Shown: positions 51,952-61,428, numbered from the stretch's first letter. The stretch: DNA of 64,000 nt from Desulfuromonas sp964536375 (GCA_964536375.1 CAZHXF010000002.1:1-64000), one strand, 5' to 3'. The notes: generated by a model not told the origin, from the sequence alone. Translations and numbers: made by a program.

Positions 51952-52962
51952 CTAAGTTTTTCTCCTCCCCGGGAAAGGTAAACAGGTCGGTCCGGGTTTT
52001 TTGACGCTTTCTAGCCCAGAAGCAATGATGGTAACCTTTAATGTGTTGTTTAGGGCCTCATCAATAACTAGCCCCGTGATAATCTCAGCATCCTTGTCAG
52101 CCTTATTCTGAATTTGTTCGATGATGGAGTGATATTCGTCCATTGTTAAACTAGACGAGGCGGAAATGTTGGCTAATATCCCTTTTGCCCCATCCAGCTT
52201 GTGATCTTCAAGAAGGGGGCTACAGATGGCTTGTTCTAGTGCCTCTTTAGCGCGGTTTTCTCCATCGGCTATGCCTGTGCCTATAATAACTCGGCCAGGA
52301 TGAGTGAGGATTGTTCTCACATCGGCGAAGTCAACGTTGATCATGCCTGTAGTTTGAATGATGTCGATAATTCCATGCACGGCATACTTAAGTATGCCGT
52401 CAGCGGGTTTAAAAGCCTTTTTAATGGGAAGCTTGCTTGATAGTGAGGCAAGTCTATTGTTAGAAATTGTAATCAGCGAGTCGACATTTTTTTGCAACTC
52501 AAACAGACCATTTTTCGCCTGGGCTTGACGATTTTTACCTTCGAAGGAGAAGGGCATTGTCACTATGCCAACGGTTAAAATACCTAATTTTCTGGCTGCT
52601 TCACTTATGACTGGAGCTGCCCCTGTTCCAGTACCACCACCCATTCCTGCCGCGACAAACAACATATCTGCATCACTAATTTGTTCCATAATAAAAGAAA
52701 GCGTCTCATTGGCGGCTTCCTTGCCGACCTCAGGGTCTGCCCCAGCACCTAAACCTTGAGTAAGGTTTTTGCCGAGTTGGATTTTATTTAACAGACAGGG
52801 ATCATCAGAGGGTGCCGCAAAATTAGAATTAGCCAGATAAAAAGCTACGTTTTCTAAATCTGTGGTTGCCATTGATTTGACGGCATTGCATCCACCACCG
52901 CCCACCCCAATCACTTTGATTGTGACTGGTTTATCAATGTTTAGTAGTTCGAGCATGTTCAC
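51952..52962 (-). CDS. FtsZ-like tubulin-family GTPase lacking the C-terminal tail
   Basis: A 336-residue FtsZ homologue. The nucleotide loops are present: VGGGGCNAV (20-28), the tubulin signature GGGTGTG (108-114) and the T7 loop NVDFAD (209-214), whose two Asp catalyse GTP hydrolysis across the filament interface. It differs from ordinary FtsZ at the T2 loop, where NTD is replaced by NSN (about 45-47). It ends in a short basic GPTCLPFPGRRKT, without the linker and conserved peptide that bind FtsA/ZipA. It stands alone, outside any division-wall cluster, and looks more AT-rich than neighbours. It is probably a second, specialised paralogue; whether another FtsZ exists in the genome cannot be seen. 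Confidence 0.85.
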   Translation of the reverse strand: MNMLELLNIDKPVTIKVIGVGGGGCNAVKSMATTDLENVAFYLANSNFAAPSDDPCLLNKIQLGKNLTQGLGAGADPEVGKEAANETLSFIMEQISDADMLFVAAGMGGGTGTGAAPVISEAARKLGILTVGIVTMPFSFEGKNRQAQAKNGLFELQKNVDSLITISNNRLASLSSKLPIKKAFKPADGILKYAVHGIIDIIQTTGMINVDFADVRTILTHPGRVIIGTGIADGENRAKEALEQAICSPLLEDHKLDGAKGILANISASSSLTMDEYHSIIEQIQNKADKDAEIITGLVIDEALNNTLKVTIIASGLESVKKPGPTCLPFPGRRKT

Positions 52963-53235
52963 CTCGTTAGATTAAATGATCATAGGAGTATGTCACACAA
53001 AGACGACGTTTCTGGTCGTGCATGATCAGGCACTCAAAAATGTTGTCCTAGGAGTGGGTTAATGGTGTTGTTTAAATGTGCTACCTCAACATTGAGGTGG
53101 TTGGTGTATATATTGTGCATAAAATTATCAGATGTCTACAATACTAGGGCATTGCCAGTGTCACTGCACGCATTAATTATCAAATTTTAGGAGGAACTCC
53201 GACGGAAGACAGGATTGCATTCTTCTAAAGGAAAA

Positions 53236-53487
53236 ATGAAGTATAGAGGTAATGAAAATATCGTTATACATTTGGTCGTGGGAATCAATTTTAATGCACC
53301 TACAATTAGCCGTAATTGCTTTTTTACTGATGACTATCCGAAGATAATTAAGGGAATTTTATTGAAAATGGCTCAGGGTGGAGATGAGATATCGGAAGAT
53401 AGGTGGAAAAGAGAACGTTTGAAATTATGCAAGCTAGTATTTATTCAGTCTAGCCCTATAGGTTTACAACTTATTGATAATAAATAA
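53236..53487 (+). CDS. Small hypothetical protein
   Basis: An 83-residue basic peptide (MKYRGNENIVIHLVVGINFN..., ending IGLQLIDNK) with AAAGGA just before the ATG; an in-frame TTG lies 7 codons upstream. No family is recognised. It begins 270 bases from the divergent FtsZ-like gene and runs up to the terminator of the opposing tRNA genes. Coding status is uncertain. Confidence 0.4.
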   Translation: MKYRGNENIVIHLVVGINFNAPTISRNCFFTDDYPKIIKGILLKMAQGGDEISEDRWKRERLKLCKLVFIQSSPIGLQLIDNK

Positions 53488-53516
53488 AAAACCCTGCTGA
53501 AGTTAATCAGCAGGGT
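53486..53516 (-). terminator. Terminator of the tRNA-Lys-tRNA-Glu transcript
   Basis: On the minus strand ACCCTGCTGA and TCAGCAGGGT form a perfect 10-base-pair stem followed by TTTTTTATT, 11 bases after tRNA-Glu. Confidence 0.9.
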
Positions 53517-53527
53517 CCTATATTTTT

Positions 53528-53605
53528 TGGCGTCCCCAAGGGGATTCGAACCCCTGTCGCCGCCGTGAAAGGGCGGTGTCCTGGGCCAGGCTAGACGATA
53601 GGGAC
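53528..53605 (-). tRNA. tRNA-Glu (anticodon TTC)
   Basis: The minus strand folds as a cloverleaf: acceptor GTCCCTA pairing with TGGGGAC, anticodon stem and loop CCGCC-CTTTCAC-GGCGG with TTC, T arm AGGGGTTCGAATCCCCT, then G and an encoded CCA. Confidence 0.96.
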
Positions 53606-53619
53606 GTATTTTTTAAAAA

Positions 53620-53695
53620 TGGTGAGCCGGGGGGGGATCGAACCCACGACCATCTGATTAAAAGTCAGATGCTCTACCAACTGAGCTACCGGCTC
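53620..53695 (-). tRNA. tRNA-Lys (anticodon TTT)
   Basis: On the minus strand: acceptor GAGCCGG/CCGGCTC, D arm GCTCAGTTGGTAGAGC, anticodon stem-loop ATCTGA-CTTTTAA-TCAGAT with TTT, T arm GTGGGTTCGATCCCCC with a slight mismatch, and an encoded CCA. It is 14 bases before tRNA-Glu. Confidence 0.96.
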
Positions 53696-53758
53696 ACAAC
53701 GAGGAAAGTTATACGTGATGACTGTTTTGAAGTCAATGGTTTTTTTTAAATAAAATTC

Positions 53759-55054
53759 CTATCCTTCAAAGGGATTGCGTAGTTGCACTGTTTGATCGCG
53801 CCGTGGTCCAACTGAGACTAAGGCCACTGGACAGTCTGTAATTTCCTCTAACTTTTTTAAATATGTTTTTACTTGTTCAGGGAACTCATCGTAATCAGTC
53901 ACTGAACAGATATCACATTTCCAGCCGTCAAATTCCTCATAGACCGGCTTGCACTCTTGGAGTATTTGTAGATCATGAGGGAAGTCTTCCAGCATCTCTC
54001 CGCGGTATGAATAGGCTGTACACATTTTTATAGAGTCGAGCTCACTCAGCACATCAATTTTAGTGATGGCCAGACCGCTTAAACCATTGGTACGCACGGC
54101 TTCGCGCAGAGCGACTGCATCAAACCAACCAGTGCGGCGTGGGCGACCGGTAGTGGCACCAAATTCTGCGCCGGCTTGGCGTAGCTGCTCACCCATCTCA
54201 TCCTTTAGCTCCGTTGGGAATGGTCCTTCGCCAACACGGGTTACGTATGCTTTAGAGATGCCGATAACCTCATTGATGAAGCGTGGTCCGAAGCCAGTGC
54301 CAGTACATGCACCCCCGGCAATAGTCGATGAAGAGGTGACGTAGGGGTAGGTGCCATGGTCAACGTCCAGCAGGCTGCCTTGGGCGCCTTCAAATAGGAT
54401 GTTTTCGCCGTTTTTACGGCACTGATCGAGGAGCGCAGAGGTGTTGGCAAGGTATGGTGCTAGTTGTTTTCCATACTCATTGTACTCATCTAGGATTGCC
54501 TGCTCGTCGATGGGTGTTTCCTGGAGAAATTTTTCCAACAGGAAATTTTTCTCGGGTAAGAACTCTTTTACCTTCTGGGCAAAAACGTGGGGATTAACCA
54601 GATCAGATAGGCGGATGCCGCGCCGTCCCATCTTGTCTTCGTAAGTAGGACCAATGCCGCGCCCAGTGGTGCCAATACGGCGTTCGCTCGGTTTGTTTTC
54701 GCGTGCGATGTCAATTTTTTTATGGTAGGGCATTATTATGTGAACATTGCGATCGATAACTAATTGTGAGCTATCTTTCAGATAGCCCTTTTTCTTCAGA
54801 GCTTCTATCTCTTCCAGAAAAACATGAGGATCTAGCACTACCCCGTTGCCGATAATGCATTTTTTTCCTTCGTGGAGAATGCCGGATGGAATAAGGTGCA
54901 GTACTGTTTTTTCGTTGCCGACAACAAGGGTGTGCCCAGCATTGTTGCCACCTTGATAGCGTACAACTGCATTCGCGTTTTCCGTGTAAATATCAACAAC
55001 CTTACCTTTGCCCTCGTCGCCCCATTGAGCGCCGACTACTACAACGTTAGCCAT
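53759..55054 (-). CDS. purA: Adenylosuccinate synthetase
   Basis: A 431-residue enzyme that joins IMP and aspartate with GTP, the first step from IMP to AMP. Motifs: the P-loop-like GAQWGDEGKGKVVD at the start, GGNNAGHTLV, TTGRGIGPTYEDKMGRRGIRL, and VTSSSTIAGGACTGTGFGP. Length is normal. It starts 20 bases after hisZ, in a serA-hisZ-purA operon. Confidence 0.97.
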   Translation of the reverse strand: MANVVVVGAQWGDEGKGKVVDIYTENANAVVRYQGGNNAGHTLVVGNEKTVLHLIPSGILHEGKKCIIGNGVVLDPHVFLEEIEALKKKGYLKDSSQLVIDRNVHIIMPYHKKIDIARENKPSERRIGTTGRGIGPTYEDKMGRRGIRLSDLVNPHVFAQKVKEFLPEKNFLLEKFLQETPIDEQAILDEYNEYGKQLAPYLANTSALLDQCRKNGENILFEGAQGSLLDVDHGTYPYVTSSSTIAGGACTGTGFGPRFINEVIGISKAYVTRVGEGPFPTELKDEMGEQLRQAGAEFGATTGRPRRTGWFDAVALREAVRTNGLSGLAITKIDVLSELDSIKMCTAYSYRGEMLEDFPHDLQILQECKPVYEEFDGWKCDICSVTDYDEFPEQVKTYLKKLEEITDCPVALVSVGPRRDQTVQLRNPFEG

Positions 55055-55074
55055 GTGTTTGCTCTCCTGATTGT

Positions 55075-56355
55075 TTACAAAGACGTTGTGCCGCTTACTA
55101 GCGCAGCCGTGGCAACCTGAGTTAACACGTTGTCAGTCATAGACAGCATATCGGTATTATCCCCGGTCTTTGAAACAGTAAATAAATAACGAAAATTCAT
55201 CTTATGCGCATATTGTTTGTTGGTCTCTGGGTTGTATTCTCCAATGCAAGCCGAATAGCCATGTTTGCGTAAAGCTGATGCTAATGATAGCGCTGATGTA
55301 CAGTCTGCGCTTTTGGAGACAACAAGCGCATCCACGCCAGGTTGTACTGTCTCACTGAGTTGTTGAGACATGGAAAAAAGTAAATTCAATAGATTGAAGG
55401 CGAACCCGGTAGCCGGAGCGCTACAGCCATAAATATCGGTTAAGTGGTCATAACGACCACCGAGGCATACGGCTTTGCCAAAACCTGTAAGAAAGCCTTG
55501 AAAGGTAATGCCGGTATAGTAATCAAGACCACGCAGTTCGCCAAGGTCAATGGTGATGTGGTCGTTGACCCCATAAAAATCAAGGATCTGTAGTGTCTTG
55601 TGCAGATTTTCCAAGGCTTTCTTGGAGCGATCATTGGTGACAACTTGTGAGGCGCGATCCAGTACCTCTTTGCCACCAAACAGGCGCGTTAGAGCCATGA
55701 TCTCTTCGCAATTTTCTGCCGCTACCGGCAGTTTTTCTAGTTGCAGCTTCAGCCCTGAAGTATCTTTATGCAGAATGCTGGTGTGCAGACTGTTTATTTG
55801 GGCACTGGTCAGGCTCAGGGTATCGAGTACTCCGCGGTAAAATTCAACCTGACCAATATCAATGGTGTACTGTGGCGCTTGCAATGTGCTGAGACACTCC
55901 AAGGCTATGGCGATCATCTCGGCATCGGCCTGCGGGCCAGAGTGACCGATAAGCTCAACTCCAGATTGGAAAATTTCCCGATCTTTGCCAGCCTGCTGTT
56001 CTGTGTGCTGTAGTACCCGACATGAATAGCTTAAGCGTTGAGGTAGTGGTGCGTTGTGCATTCGTGTCGCGAATACTCGGGCAATCTGCGGTGTTATGTC
56101 GGGCGGAAAGGCTAACATGTAGCCGCTCTGGCGGTCATCAAAGCGCAGGGTGCTGTCTTTCAGTTCATTGCCGAGCCCACGTTCGAGTACGTGCAGGAAC
56201 TCAAGCGATGGTGGTGTTACTGGCTGGAAACCCCATTGTTTGAATACCTGATGCAGAGTGCTTTTCAAGTGCTCAATTTTTACTGCGTTAACTGGAAGAA
56301 AATCTTTAACGCCCTTGGGTATCATCGCTTCAAAAGGTGTAGTGTCCTGATTCAT
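55075..56355 (-). CDS. hisZ: ATP phosphoribosyltransferase regulatory subunit HisZ
   Basis: A 426-residue paralogue of histidyl-tRNA synthetase. It has the class II core (GVKDFLPV, motif 2-like LSYSCRVLQH, LRGLDYYTGITFQGF, LGGRYDHL) but no anticodon-binding ending typical of HisS. HisZ pairs with short-form HisG to start histidine synthesis. The start MNQDTTPFEAMIPKG at 56355 is chosen over six residues more, with AAAGAG upstream. It is between serA and purA, an order kept in Geobacter-type genomes. Confidence 0.9.
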   Translation of the reverse strand: MNQDTTPFEAMIPKGVKDFLPVNAVKIEHLKSTLHQVFKQWGFQPVTPPSLEFLHVLERGLGNELKDSTLRFDDRQSGYMLAFPPDITPQIARVFATRMHNAPLPQRLSYSCRVLQHTEQQAGKDREIFQSGVELIGHSGPQADAEMIAIALECLSTLQAPQYTIDIGQVEFYRGVLDTLSLTSAQINSLHTSILHKDTSGLKLQLEKLPVAAENCEEIMALTRLFGGKEVLDRASQVVTNDRSKKALENLHKTLQILDFYGVNDHITIDLGELRGLDYYTGITFQGFLTGFGKAVCLGGRYDHLTDIYGCSAPATGFAFNLLNLLFSMSQQLSETVQPGVDALVVSKSADCTSALSLASALRKHGYSACIGEYNPETNKQYAHKMNFRYLFTVSKTGDNTDMLSMTDNVLTQVATAALVSGTTSL

Positions 56356-56402
56356 CAATCTCTTTCTTGCCAAAATATTTGGCTGCTGCTGATCCCGGTT
56401 GA

Positions 56403-58007
56403 TTAGATTGCCTGTTGTTCAGGTAGCTCAATCTGAATGGCCGAAATAATGTTGTCGTGTTGTTGCAGTTGTTTCATGGTCGCATCAGAAATTTTTTGAT
56501 CAATGGTAAGTAGCGATATTGCTGTGCCGTTTATTTTGCTGCGGGATAAATTCATCATGGCTACATTAATATTTTCGTCGGCCATCATAGTGCCGAGCAA
56601 CGCTACCACGCCGGGGCGGTCATTGTTTTTTACTACCAGAATATGCCCGGCTGGTATGGCCTCGACCGAGTAGCCATCGACTCCCACTATGCGCCCCTCA
56701 TTGTTGTGAAATATTGCCCCCTGCACAGATTGGCTTCCCTGTACTCCGTCAATGGTTAACTTGATCATATTGGAAAATCCGGCGGCTATATTGCTGCGTA
56801 TTTCACTTACCGTAATACCGCGGTCACGAATAATGTGCGGAGCGTTAACGTAATTTATGCGTGGACCGATAATCGGGGTTAGCAACCCTTTTAAAATGGC
56901 AGAAGTTATCGGTTCCGTCGATTGTTGAATTAGGGTGCCAGAGTATTCAATGGAGATGCTGCCAAAGGGTTTCTTCTCCAGCAGTTGCGCCAAGAAAGCC
57001 CCCATTTTTTCTCCCAGCGCTAAGTACGGACGCAGGGCGTCAAGCAGGTCAGAGCTGACGGATGGTACGTTTAGCGCGTTGCGCACAATCCCGGTGGTCA
57101 GAAAGTTGATCACCTGGTGAGCGGCTTGAGTTGTCACATTTATTTGTGCATCTACTGTTGCTGCGCGCATATGCGGTGTGTAGATTACGTTGGGCATCGA
57201 AAGTAGTGGATTGTTGGGCATGGGTGGTTCTTTAGTAAAGGTATCTAGCGCGGCCCCAGCTAAAATGCCATTCTTCAAGGCTTCAACCATGTCCTCTTCA
57301 TTGACTAATCCACCGAGGGCGCAATTCACTAAACGGCAGCTTGGTTTGAGACGGCTGAAGGTCTCGGCGTTGAATAGTTGATCGGTCTCGTTGTTGAGCG
57401 GTACATGCAGCGAAATAAAGTCAGAACTTTGCAGCAAGGTGTCGAACGATACGTTGCTGGCCCCTAGGCGTTTTATCACATCTTCCGAAAGATATGGGTC
57501 GTATAGGTTAACGTTCATGTGCAGACCATGTGCGTATTCAATAACTTTGCGCCCGATCTTGCCGCCGCCAATGACGCCGAGAGTTTTGCCACTGATTTCG
57601 GTGCCGATAAATTTAGCTGAACTCCACTGCCCCTGACGTACTGAAATGTAAGCTTGTGGAATCATTCGTGCTAAGGCCAGCATCATAGCGATAGCATGTT
57701 CAGCAATAGTTGTGGTGCTGCCTGTCGGGGTGTTGGTGACCACGATGCCGTATCTGTTGGCGGCATCTATATCGATATTTTCTACACCTATTCCGGCGCG
57801 CGCGATTATTTTTAACTTGGGCGCTGCTGCTAGAAGTTCTGCGGTAATAGCGGTGCCGCCGCGTACCAGTAAGGCGTCAACCTCACCAATGGCGTCAAGT
57901 AATGCGCTAGGGCTGATTCCAGGTCGGTAATCAACAGTAATATCTGCGGCAGCGGAGAGGATTTGCAGCCCGTCGGCAGAAAAATTGTCAGAGATGAGAA
58001 CTCGCAA
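56403..58007 (-). CDS. serA: D-3-phosphoglycerate dehydrogenase
   Basis: A 534-residue NAD enzyme for the first step of serine synthesis. The N-terminal substrate domain (MRVLISDNFSADGLQIL) and the NAD domain (LGVIGGGKIGRKVIEYA) with the catalytic Arg/Glu/His set (NCALGGLVNEEDM, TPHMRAATVDAQ) are present. The usual histidine motif reads TPHMRA instead of TPHLGA. An intervening domain and a C-terminal ACT domain (GHILVVKNNDRPGVVALLGTM), which binds serine for feedback, complete the long form. I start at TTG 58007, preceded by AAGGA; the longer ORF has a leader unlike the family. Confidence 0.93.
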   Translation of the reverse strand: MRVLISDNFSADGLQILSAAADITVDYRPGISPSALLDAIGEVDALLVRGGTAITAELLAAAPKLKIIARAGIGVENIDIDAANRYGIVVTNTPTGSTTTIAEHAIAMMLALARMIPQAYISVRQGQWSSAKFIGTEISGKTLGVIGGGKIGRKVIEYAHGLHMNVNLYDPYLSEDVIKRLGASNVSFDTLLQSSDFISLHVPLNNETDQLFNAETFSRLKPSCRLVNCALGGLVNEEDMVEALKNGILAGAALDTFTKEPPMPNNPLLSMPNVIYTPHMRAATVDAQINVTTQAAHQVINFLTTGIVRNALNVPSVSSDLLDALRPYLALGEKMGAFLAQLLEKKPFGSISIEYSGTLIQQSTEPITSAILKGLLTPIIGPRINYVNAPHIIRDRGITVSEIRSNIAAGFSNMIKLTIDGVQGSQSVQGAIFHNNEGRIVGVDGYSVEAIPAGHILVVKNNDRPGVVALLGTMMADENINVAMMNLSRSKINGTAISLLTIDQKISDATMKQLQQHDNIISAIQIELPEQQAI

Positions 58008-58151
58008 GAGAATCCTTAATGGCGAAAAAGTACTGTAATTGACGCACCAGTACAAGGTTGCACAACAGTAGGAAACTAGCAACAGGTTGGTAGCATGTCA
58101 AGATGAAAGCAGGTAATTTTAGGAGTATCAAGGTAGTTAAGATTTGTAGCA

Positions 58152-58185
58152 TAAAAAAACCTCACTATCAGAAGATAGTGAGGTT
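58152..58185 (-). terminator. Terminator of the cold-shock gene
   Basis: AACCTCACTATC and GATAGTGAGGTT form a perfect 12-base-pair stem; on the minus strand it is followed by TTTTTTT. Confidence 0.92.
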
Positions 58186-58210
58186 CCATGTTTTTGATTT
58201 TACTAGAATG

Positions 58211-58411
58211 TTACAGTTTTACAACATTAGCAGCCTGAGGACCCTTTTGGCCGTCAGTAATTTCAAACTCTACGCGATCACCTTCAGCTAGAGATTTAAA
58301 GCCATCTCCACCAATTGCTGAAAAGTGAACGAAAACATCAGGACCGCCGTCTTGCTCAATGAAACCAAAACCTTTTGCGTCATTGAACCATTTTACTGCA
58401 CCTTGTGCCAT
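58211..58411 (-). CDS. cspA: Cold-shock domain protein
   Basis: A 66-residue single OB-fold nucleic-acid-binding protein, with RNP1 KGFGFI and RNP2 VFVHFSAI. It binds single-stranded RNA/DNA and melts mRNA structure. GGAGTAAG lies just before the ATG. It is a single-gene unit with a strong terminator; the 200-base AT-rich leader upstream (58412-58620) may carry thermosensitive RNA structure as in other csp genes. Confidence 0.96.
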   Translation of the reverse strand: MAQGAVKWFNDAKGFGFIEQDGGPDVFVHFSAIGGDGFKSLAEGDRVEFEITDGQKGPQAANVVKL

Positions 58412-58626
58412 TGTGTCTTACTCCTTTATTTGCCGGCAGTGCCGGTATATATCTGGTGTTTTCAGCCGAAGCTCTGTGGTGCGTCATCGTACCGTTCAAT
58501 CAAAAGAGCCTCGTACTAAACTGAAAACACAAAGGAAGATAACATGAATACTAAAGATAACGCAAGGGGAAAGCGTTATATGATTTTAAGAATGGTTTAT
58601 TGTTTGCGGATGGTGGGGGCTTGGGG

Positions 58627-58679
58627 GATGTAACTAAAAAAAAGCGAGGGTAAAATCCCTCGCTTTTTTTAGTTACATC
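58627..58679. terminator. Very long inverted repeat, terminator of the ferredoxin gene
   Basis: GATGTAACTAAAAAAAAGCGAGGG and its inverse pair over about 23 bases with one extra A, around a 6-base loop (core GCGAGGG/CCCTCGC flanked by A and T runs). It can terminate in both directions and insulates the ferredoxin gene from the csp promoter. Confidence 0.9.
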
Positions 58680-58698
58680 TTGGTTATCGCTGATGGAA

Positions 58699-58869
58699 TT
58701 AACCTTCAGCGATAGCGCCTACTGGGCAGGTGTCAGCACAAGCACCACAATCTGTGCAAAGTTCTGGGTTGATCATATAGTGCTCATCACCTTCAGAAAT
58801 TGCTTCTACCGGGCATGCATCTACGCAAGCACCACAGCTAGTGCAGTCTTCACCAATTACATAAGCCAT
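58699..58869 (-). CDS. Two-[4Fe-4S] ferredoxin
   Basis: A 56-residue bacterial-type ferredoxin. Two cluster motifs, CTSCGACVDACP and CTDCGACADTCP, are arranged with the usual internal symmetry, each followed by VEAI or VGAI. There is no extra insertion between the second-motif cysteines, so it is the clostridial kind with two low-potential clusters. AAAGGAG precedes the ATG. It is transcribed alone and is the likely carrier for low-potential electrons to or from enzymes such as the double-cubane reductase system or SfrAB. Confidence 0.96.
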   Translation of the reverse strand: MAYVIGEDCTSCGACVDACPVEAISEGDEHYMINPELCTDCGACADTCPVGAIAEG

Positions 58870-58976
58870 TTTTATTCTCCTTTAAATTGAATTTAATGCA
58901 GGGTTTCCCCTTCGCCAACAAACAGGTTTCAATATACAGATTTTATGTTGCTTGTCTAGTAAAAAAGATGTGTTTT

Positions 58977-61151
58977 TTAGCTCAGCCGAATACCGATCTG
59001 GTAAACCAGTGTTGCCAATAAAAAGGCGATACTACTGTTGAATATCAGTGCAAAACACGCCCATTTCCAGCTTGATTCACGCGCCATAACAACGAGAGTA
59101 ACAAAGCACGGAGCATAGAGTAATACGAACAGCATAGCACTTATGGCGGCAACTTTATTCCATTGGGGATCAGCGGCTATGCGTTGCGATAAGGTGGTAG
59201 TGTTGGCGCTTTCAACTTCACCTAAGGAGTAAGCAGTTCCTAGGGTGGAAACAATCAATTCTTTAGCTGCAACGCCTCCGAGGAGGGCGATATTGGTGCG
59301 CCAGTCAAAACCAGCCAGTTTGCTTATCGGTTCTAGCATGGTGCCCAGTTGACCGGCGGCTGAATTCTTCAATATGGTTGCACTGTGTTGGCTTTCTAAT
59401 TGCCCAAGAGAGATGTCAAGAATCTGGCGTTGCTGTGTAGTGTTGCTGTGGCTAATGGCAACTTGCAGCTGTTGTTTTTGGTGCTGGTAAGCCTCTAGCT
59501 GCTGCTCAGAGGGGCCGGGGAAAGTCATCCCTGCCCAGAGTAATATGGAGATTGCCAGGATTACTGTTCCTGCTTTTTTGATGTATTCGGCAGTGCGCTC
59601 CCACGTGTGAATCATGACTCCCTGTAGCGTAGGCCAGCGATAAGGGGGCAGTTCCATAACAAAGGGGGTAGACTCTCCCCTGATTAGAGTGGAGCGCAGT
59701 AAGCGCGCCACCAATAACGCCATGATCCAGGCAACCAAAGTGATGGAAAACATGATCAGTGCGCGGTATTCGGCAAAAAAAGCACCGATCAATAGTATGA
59801 AAACCGGTATTTTTGCACCACACGGCATAAATGGGGCAGTAAGGATGGTCGCTAACTTTTCGCGTGGACTGCGTAATGTGCGCGCTGCCATGACGCCAGG
59901 GACGGCACAGCCGCCAGCAATACCGCCGGAAATAATAAACGGCATGACGGAGCTGCCGTGCAGACCGAAGGTGCGAAACACTTTGTCCATCATGTAGGCG
60001 ACGCGGGCCATGTAGCCGGAATCTTCCAGAAAGGCGATCATAATAAACATGATCATGATCAGCGGGACAAAACTGAGGATGCCACCGACACCGTCAATAA
60101 CCCCTGACACCAACATGGACTGGAAATGCCCCGGCGGGACTATTGTTTTAGCAAGGTCAGCTATCAGCGTAAACAAGCGGTTTAGCAGTTGCATCGGGTA
60201 ATCACCCAGAGCAAAGGTGATTTGGAACATGGCATAAAGCATAAACATCATGATACTGGGACCGAGCACTCTATGGGTTAAAACTTTATCTAGGTTGTCG
60301 GTAATGTCGAGGCGTGCATCGGTTGTGGGAATTGTGAGTACATCCTTACGTAACAGTGCATGGATGAAACCGTAGCGGTAGTCGGCAATTATCGCTTCTG
60401 GAAAAGTGTGTAAAGTTTTTTCACAGTGGACGCGTAGATTTTCAACTATCTGTTGTAGTTCTGTGGTGGTTTGATGATCAACTGCCCCTTTTTCGATAAG
60501 GTCATCGTCGCCCTCTAGAAATTTTATTGCTGTCCAGCGCGCCGGATAGCGAGTGGTTAAAAAAGAACGTTTAGCTATCAGCTGCTCCATCTCATCCAAT
60601 ACCGGGTCGACGTCAGGGCCATAAGATAGGCGCAGCGGTTGCCACGCGCCGTGGTGTTGTTCGCTGCTGAGAATTGCTTGATGTAATAGCTCCTGTTTGC
60701 CTTCACCGTTGCGCGCGACAGTAGGACAGACCGCGCTATTAAGTGCTTCGGATAACGCCTCTACATTGATGGTGATCCCCTTGCTGCGCACATCGTCCAT
60801 CATATTTAGTGCTACCACCACCGGAATGCCAAGTTCGAGAAATTGCACGGTTAAATAAAGGTGGCGCTCTAATTTGGTGGCGTCAACCACATTGACTACA
60901 ACATCGGGACGTTCTTCAACCAACACTTGACGTGATACCAACTCTTCCTGGGTATATGCCGTCAGAGAATAGCAACCGGGCAAATCAATTATATTGAGCT
61001 GACTGTCGGCAAATTTTATGGTGCCCTCTTTGCGCTCGACAGTGATGCCGGGGTAGTTTCCTACGTGGTGGTGTGAGCCGGTGACGGTATTGAATAGGGT
61101 GGTTTTGCCAGAGTTTGGGTTGCCAGCAAAGGCTATGGTGCAAGTTTTCAT
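58977..61151 (-). CDS. feoB: Ferrous iron transporter FeoB
   Basis: A 724-residue inner-membrane Fe(II) transporter. The N-terminal G domain has G1 GNPNSGKTT, G3 DLPGCYSL, G4 NMMD, followed by a helical spacer (about 170-270). The membrane part has two Gate motifs, including SGGIAGGCAVPGVMAART with its cysteine and FMPCGAKIPVF. Its start overlaps feoA by 4 bases (ATGA). No FeoC follows. Confidence 0.96.
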   Translation of the reverse strand: MKTCTIAFAGNPNSGKTTLFNTVTGSHHHVGNYPGITVERKEGTIKFADSQLNIIDLPGCYSLTAYTQEELVSRQVLVEERPDVVVNVVDATKLERHLYLTVQFLELGIPVVVALNMMDDVRSKGITINVEALSEALNSAVCPTVARNGEGKQELLHQAILSSEQHHGAWQPLRLSYGPDVDPVLDEMEQLIAKRSFLTTRYPARWTAIKFLEGDDDLIEKGAVDHQTTTELQQIVENLRVHCEKTLHTFPEAIIADYRYGFIHALLRKDVLTIPTTDARLDITDNLDKVLTHRVLGPSIMMFMLYAMFQITFALGDYPMQLLNRLFTLIADLAKTIVPPGHFQSMLVSGVIDGVGGILSFVPLIMIMFIMIAFLEDSGYMARVAYMMDKVFRTFGLHGSSVMPFIISGGIAGGCAVPGVMAARTLRSPREKLATILTAPFMPCGAKIPVFILLIGAFFAEYRALIMFSITLVAWIMALLVARLLRSTLIRGESTPFVMELPPYRWPTLQGVMIHTWERTAEYIKKAGTVILAISILLWAGMTFPGPSEQQLEAYQHQKQQLQVAISHSNTTQQRQILDISLGQLESQHSATILKNSAAGQLGTMLEPISKLAGFDWRTNIALLGGVAAKELIVSTLGTAYSLGEVESANTTTLSQRIAADPQWNKVAAISAMLFVLLYAPCFVTLVVMARESSWKWACFALIFNSSIAFLLATLVYQIGIRLS

Positions 61152-61390
61152 GCCGAAGGTTCTTTCATGTCTACGTAAATGTAATCTGCTTCATTGTTGC
61201 GCAGAGTGAGGGTGAAACCGCGCAGGCGCATTGCCACCGGATCTTTCAGCGGTGCCCGACCAACGATCTCTATTTCGGTGCCGATAACCAAACCCATATC
61301 GCGTAACCTGCGCCCCATCTCGCCGCCAGCGTTGACTGTAGTTACTGTAGCCTTATCGTGAACCTTAAGTTGACGTAAAGAGCAGATCAT
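61148..61390 (-). CDS. feoA: Ferrous iron transport protein FeoA
   Basis: An 80-residue SH3-like cytoplasmic partner of FeoB. Motifs: GGEMGRRLRDMGLVIGTEIEIVGRAPLKDPVAMRLRGF is spread over residues 23-60 (quoted in part: RLRDMGLVIGTEIEI), typical of FeoA. It is the first gene of the feoAB operon, with a Fur-box-like dyad 40-55 bases upstream. Confidence 0.94.
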   Translation of the reverse strand: MICSLRQLKVHDKATVTTVNAGGEMGRRLRDMGLVIGTEIEIVGRAPLKDPVAMRLRGFTLTLRNNEADYIYVDMKEPSA

Positions 61391-61428
61391 GATTTTCTTT
61401 GTCCTGTCTTGCTTCGATGTAATTGATT

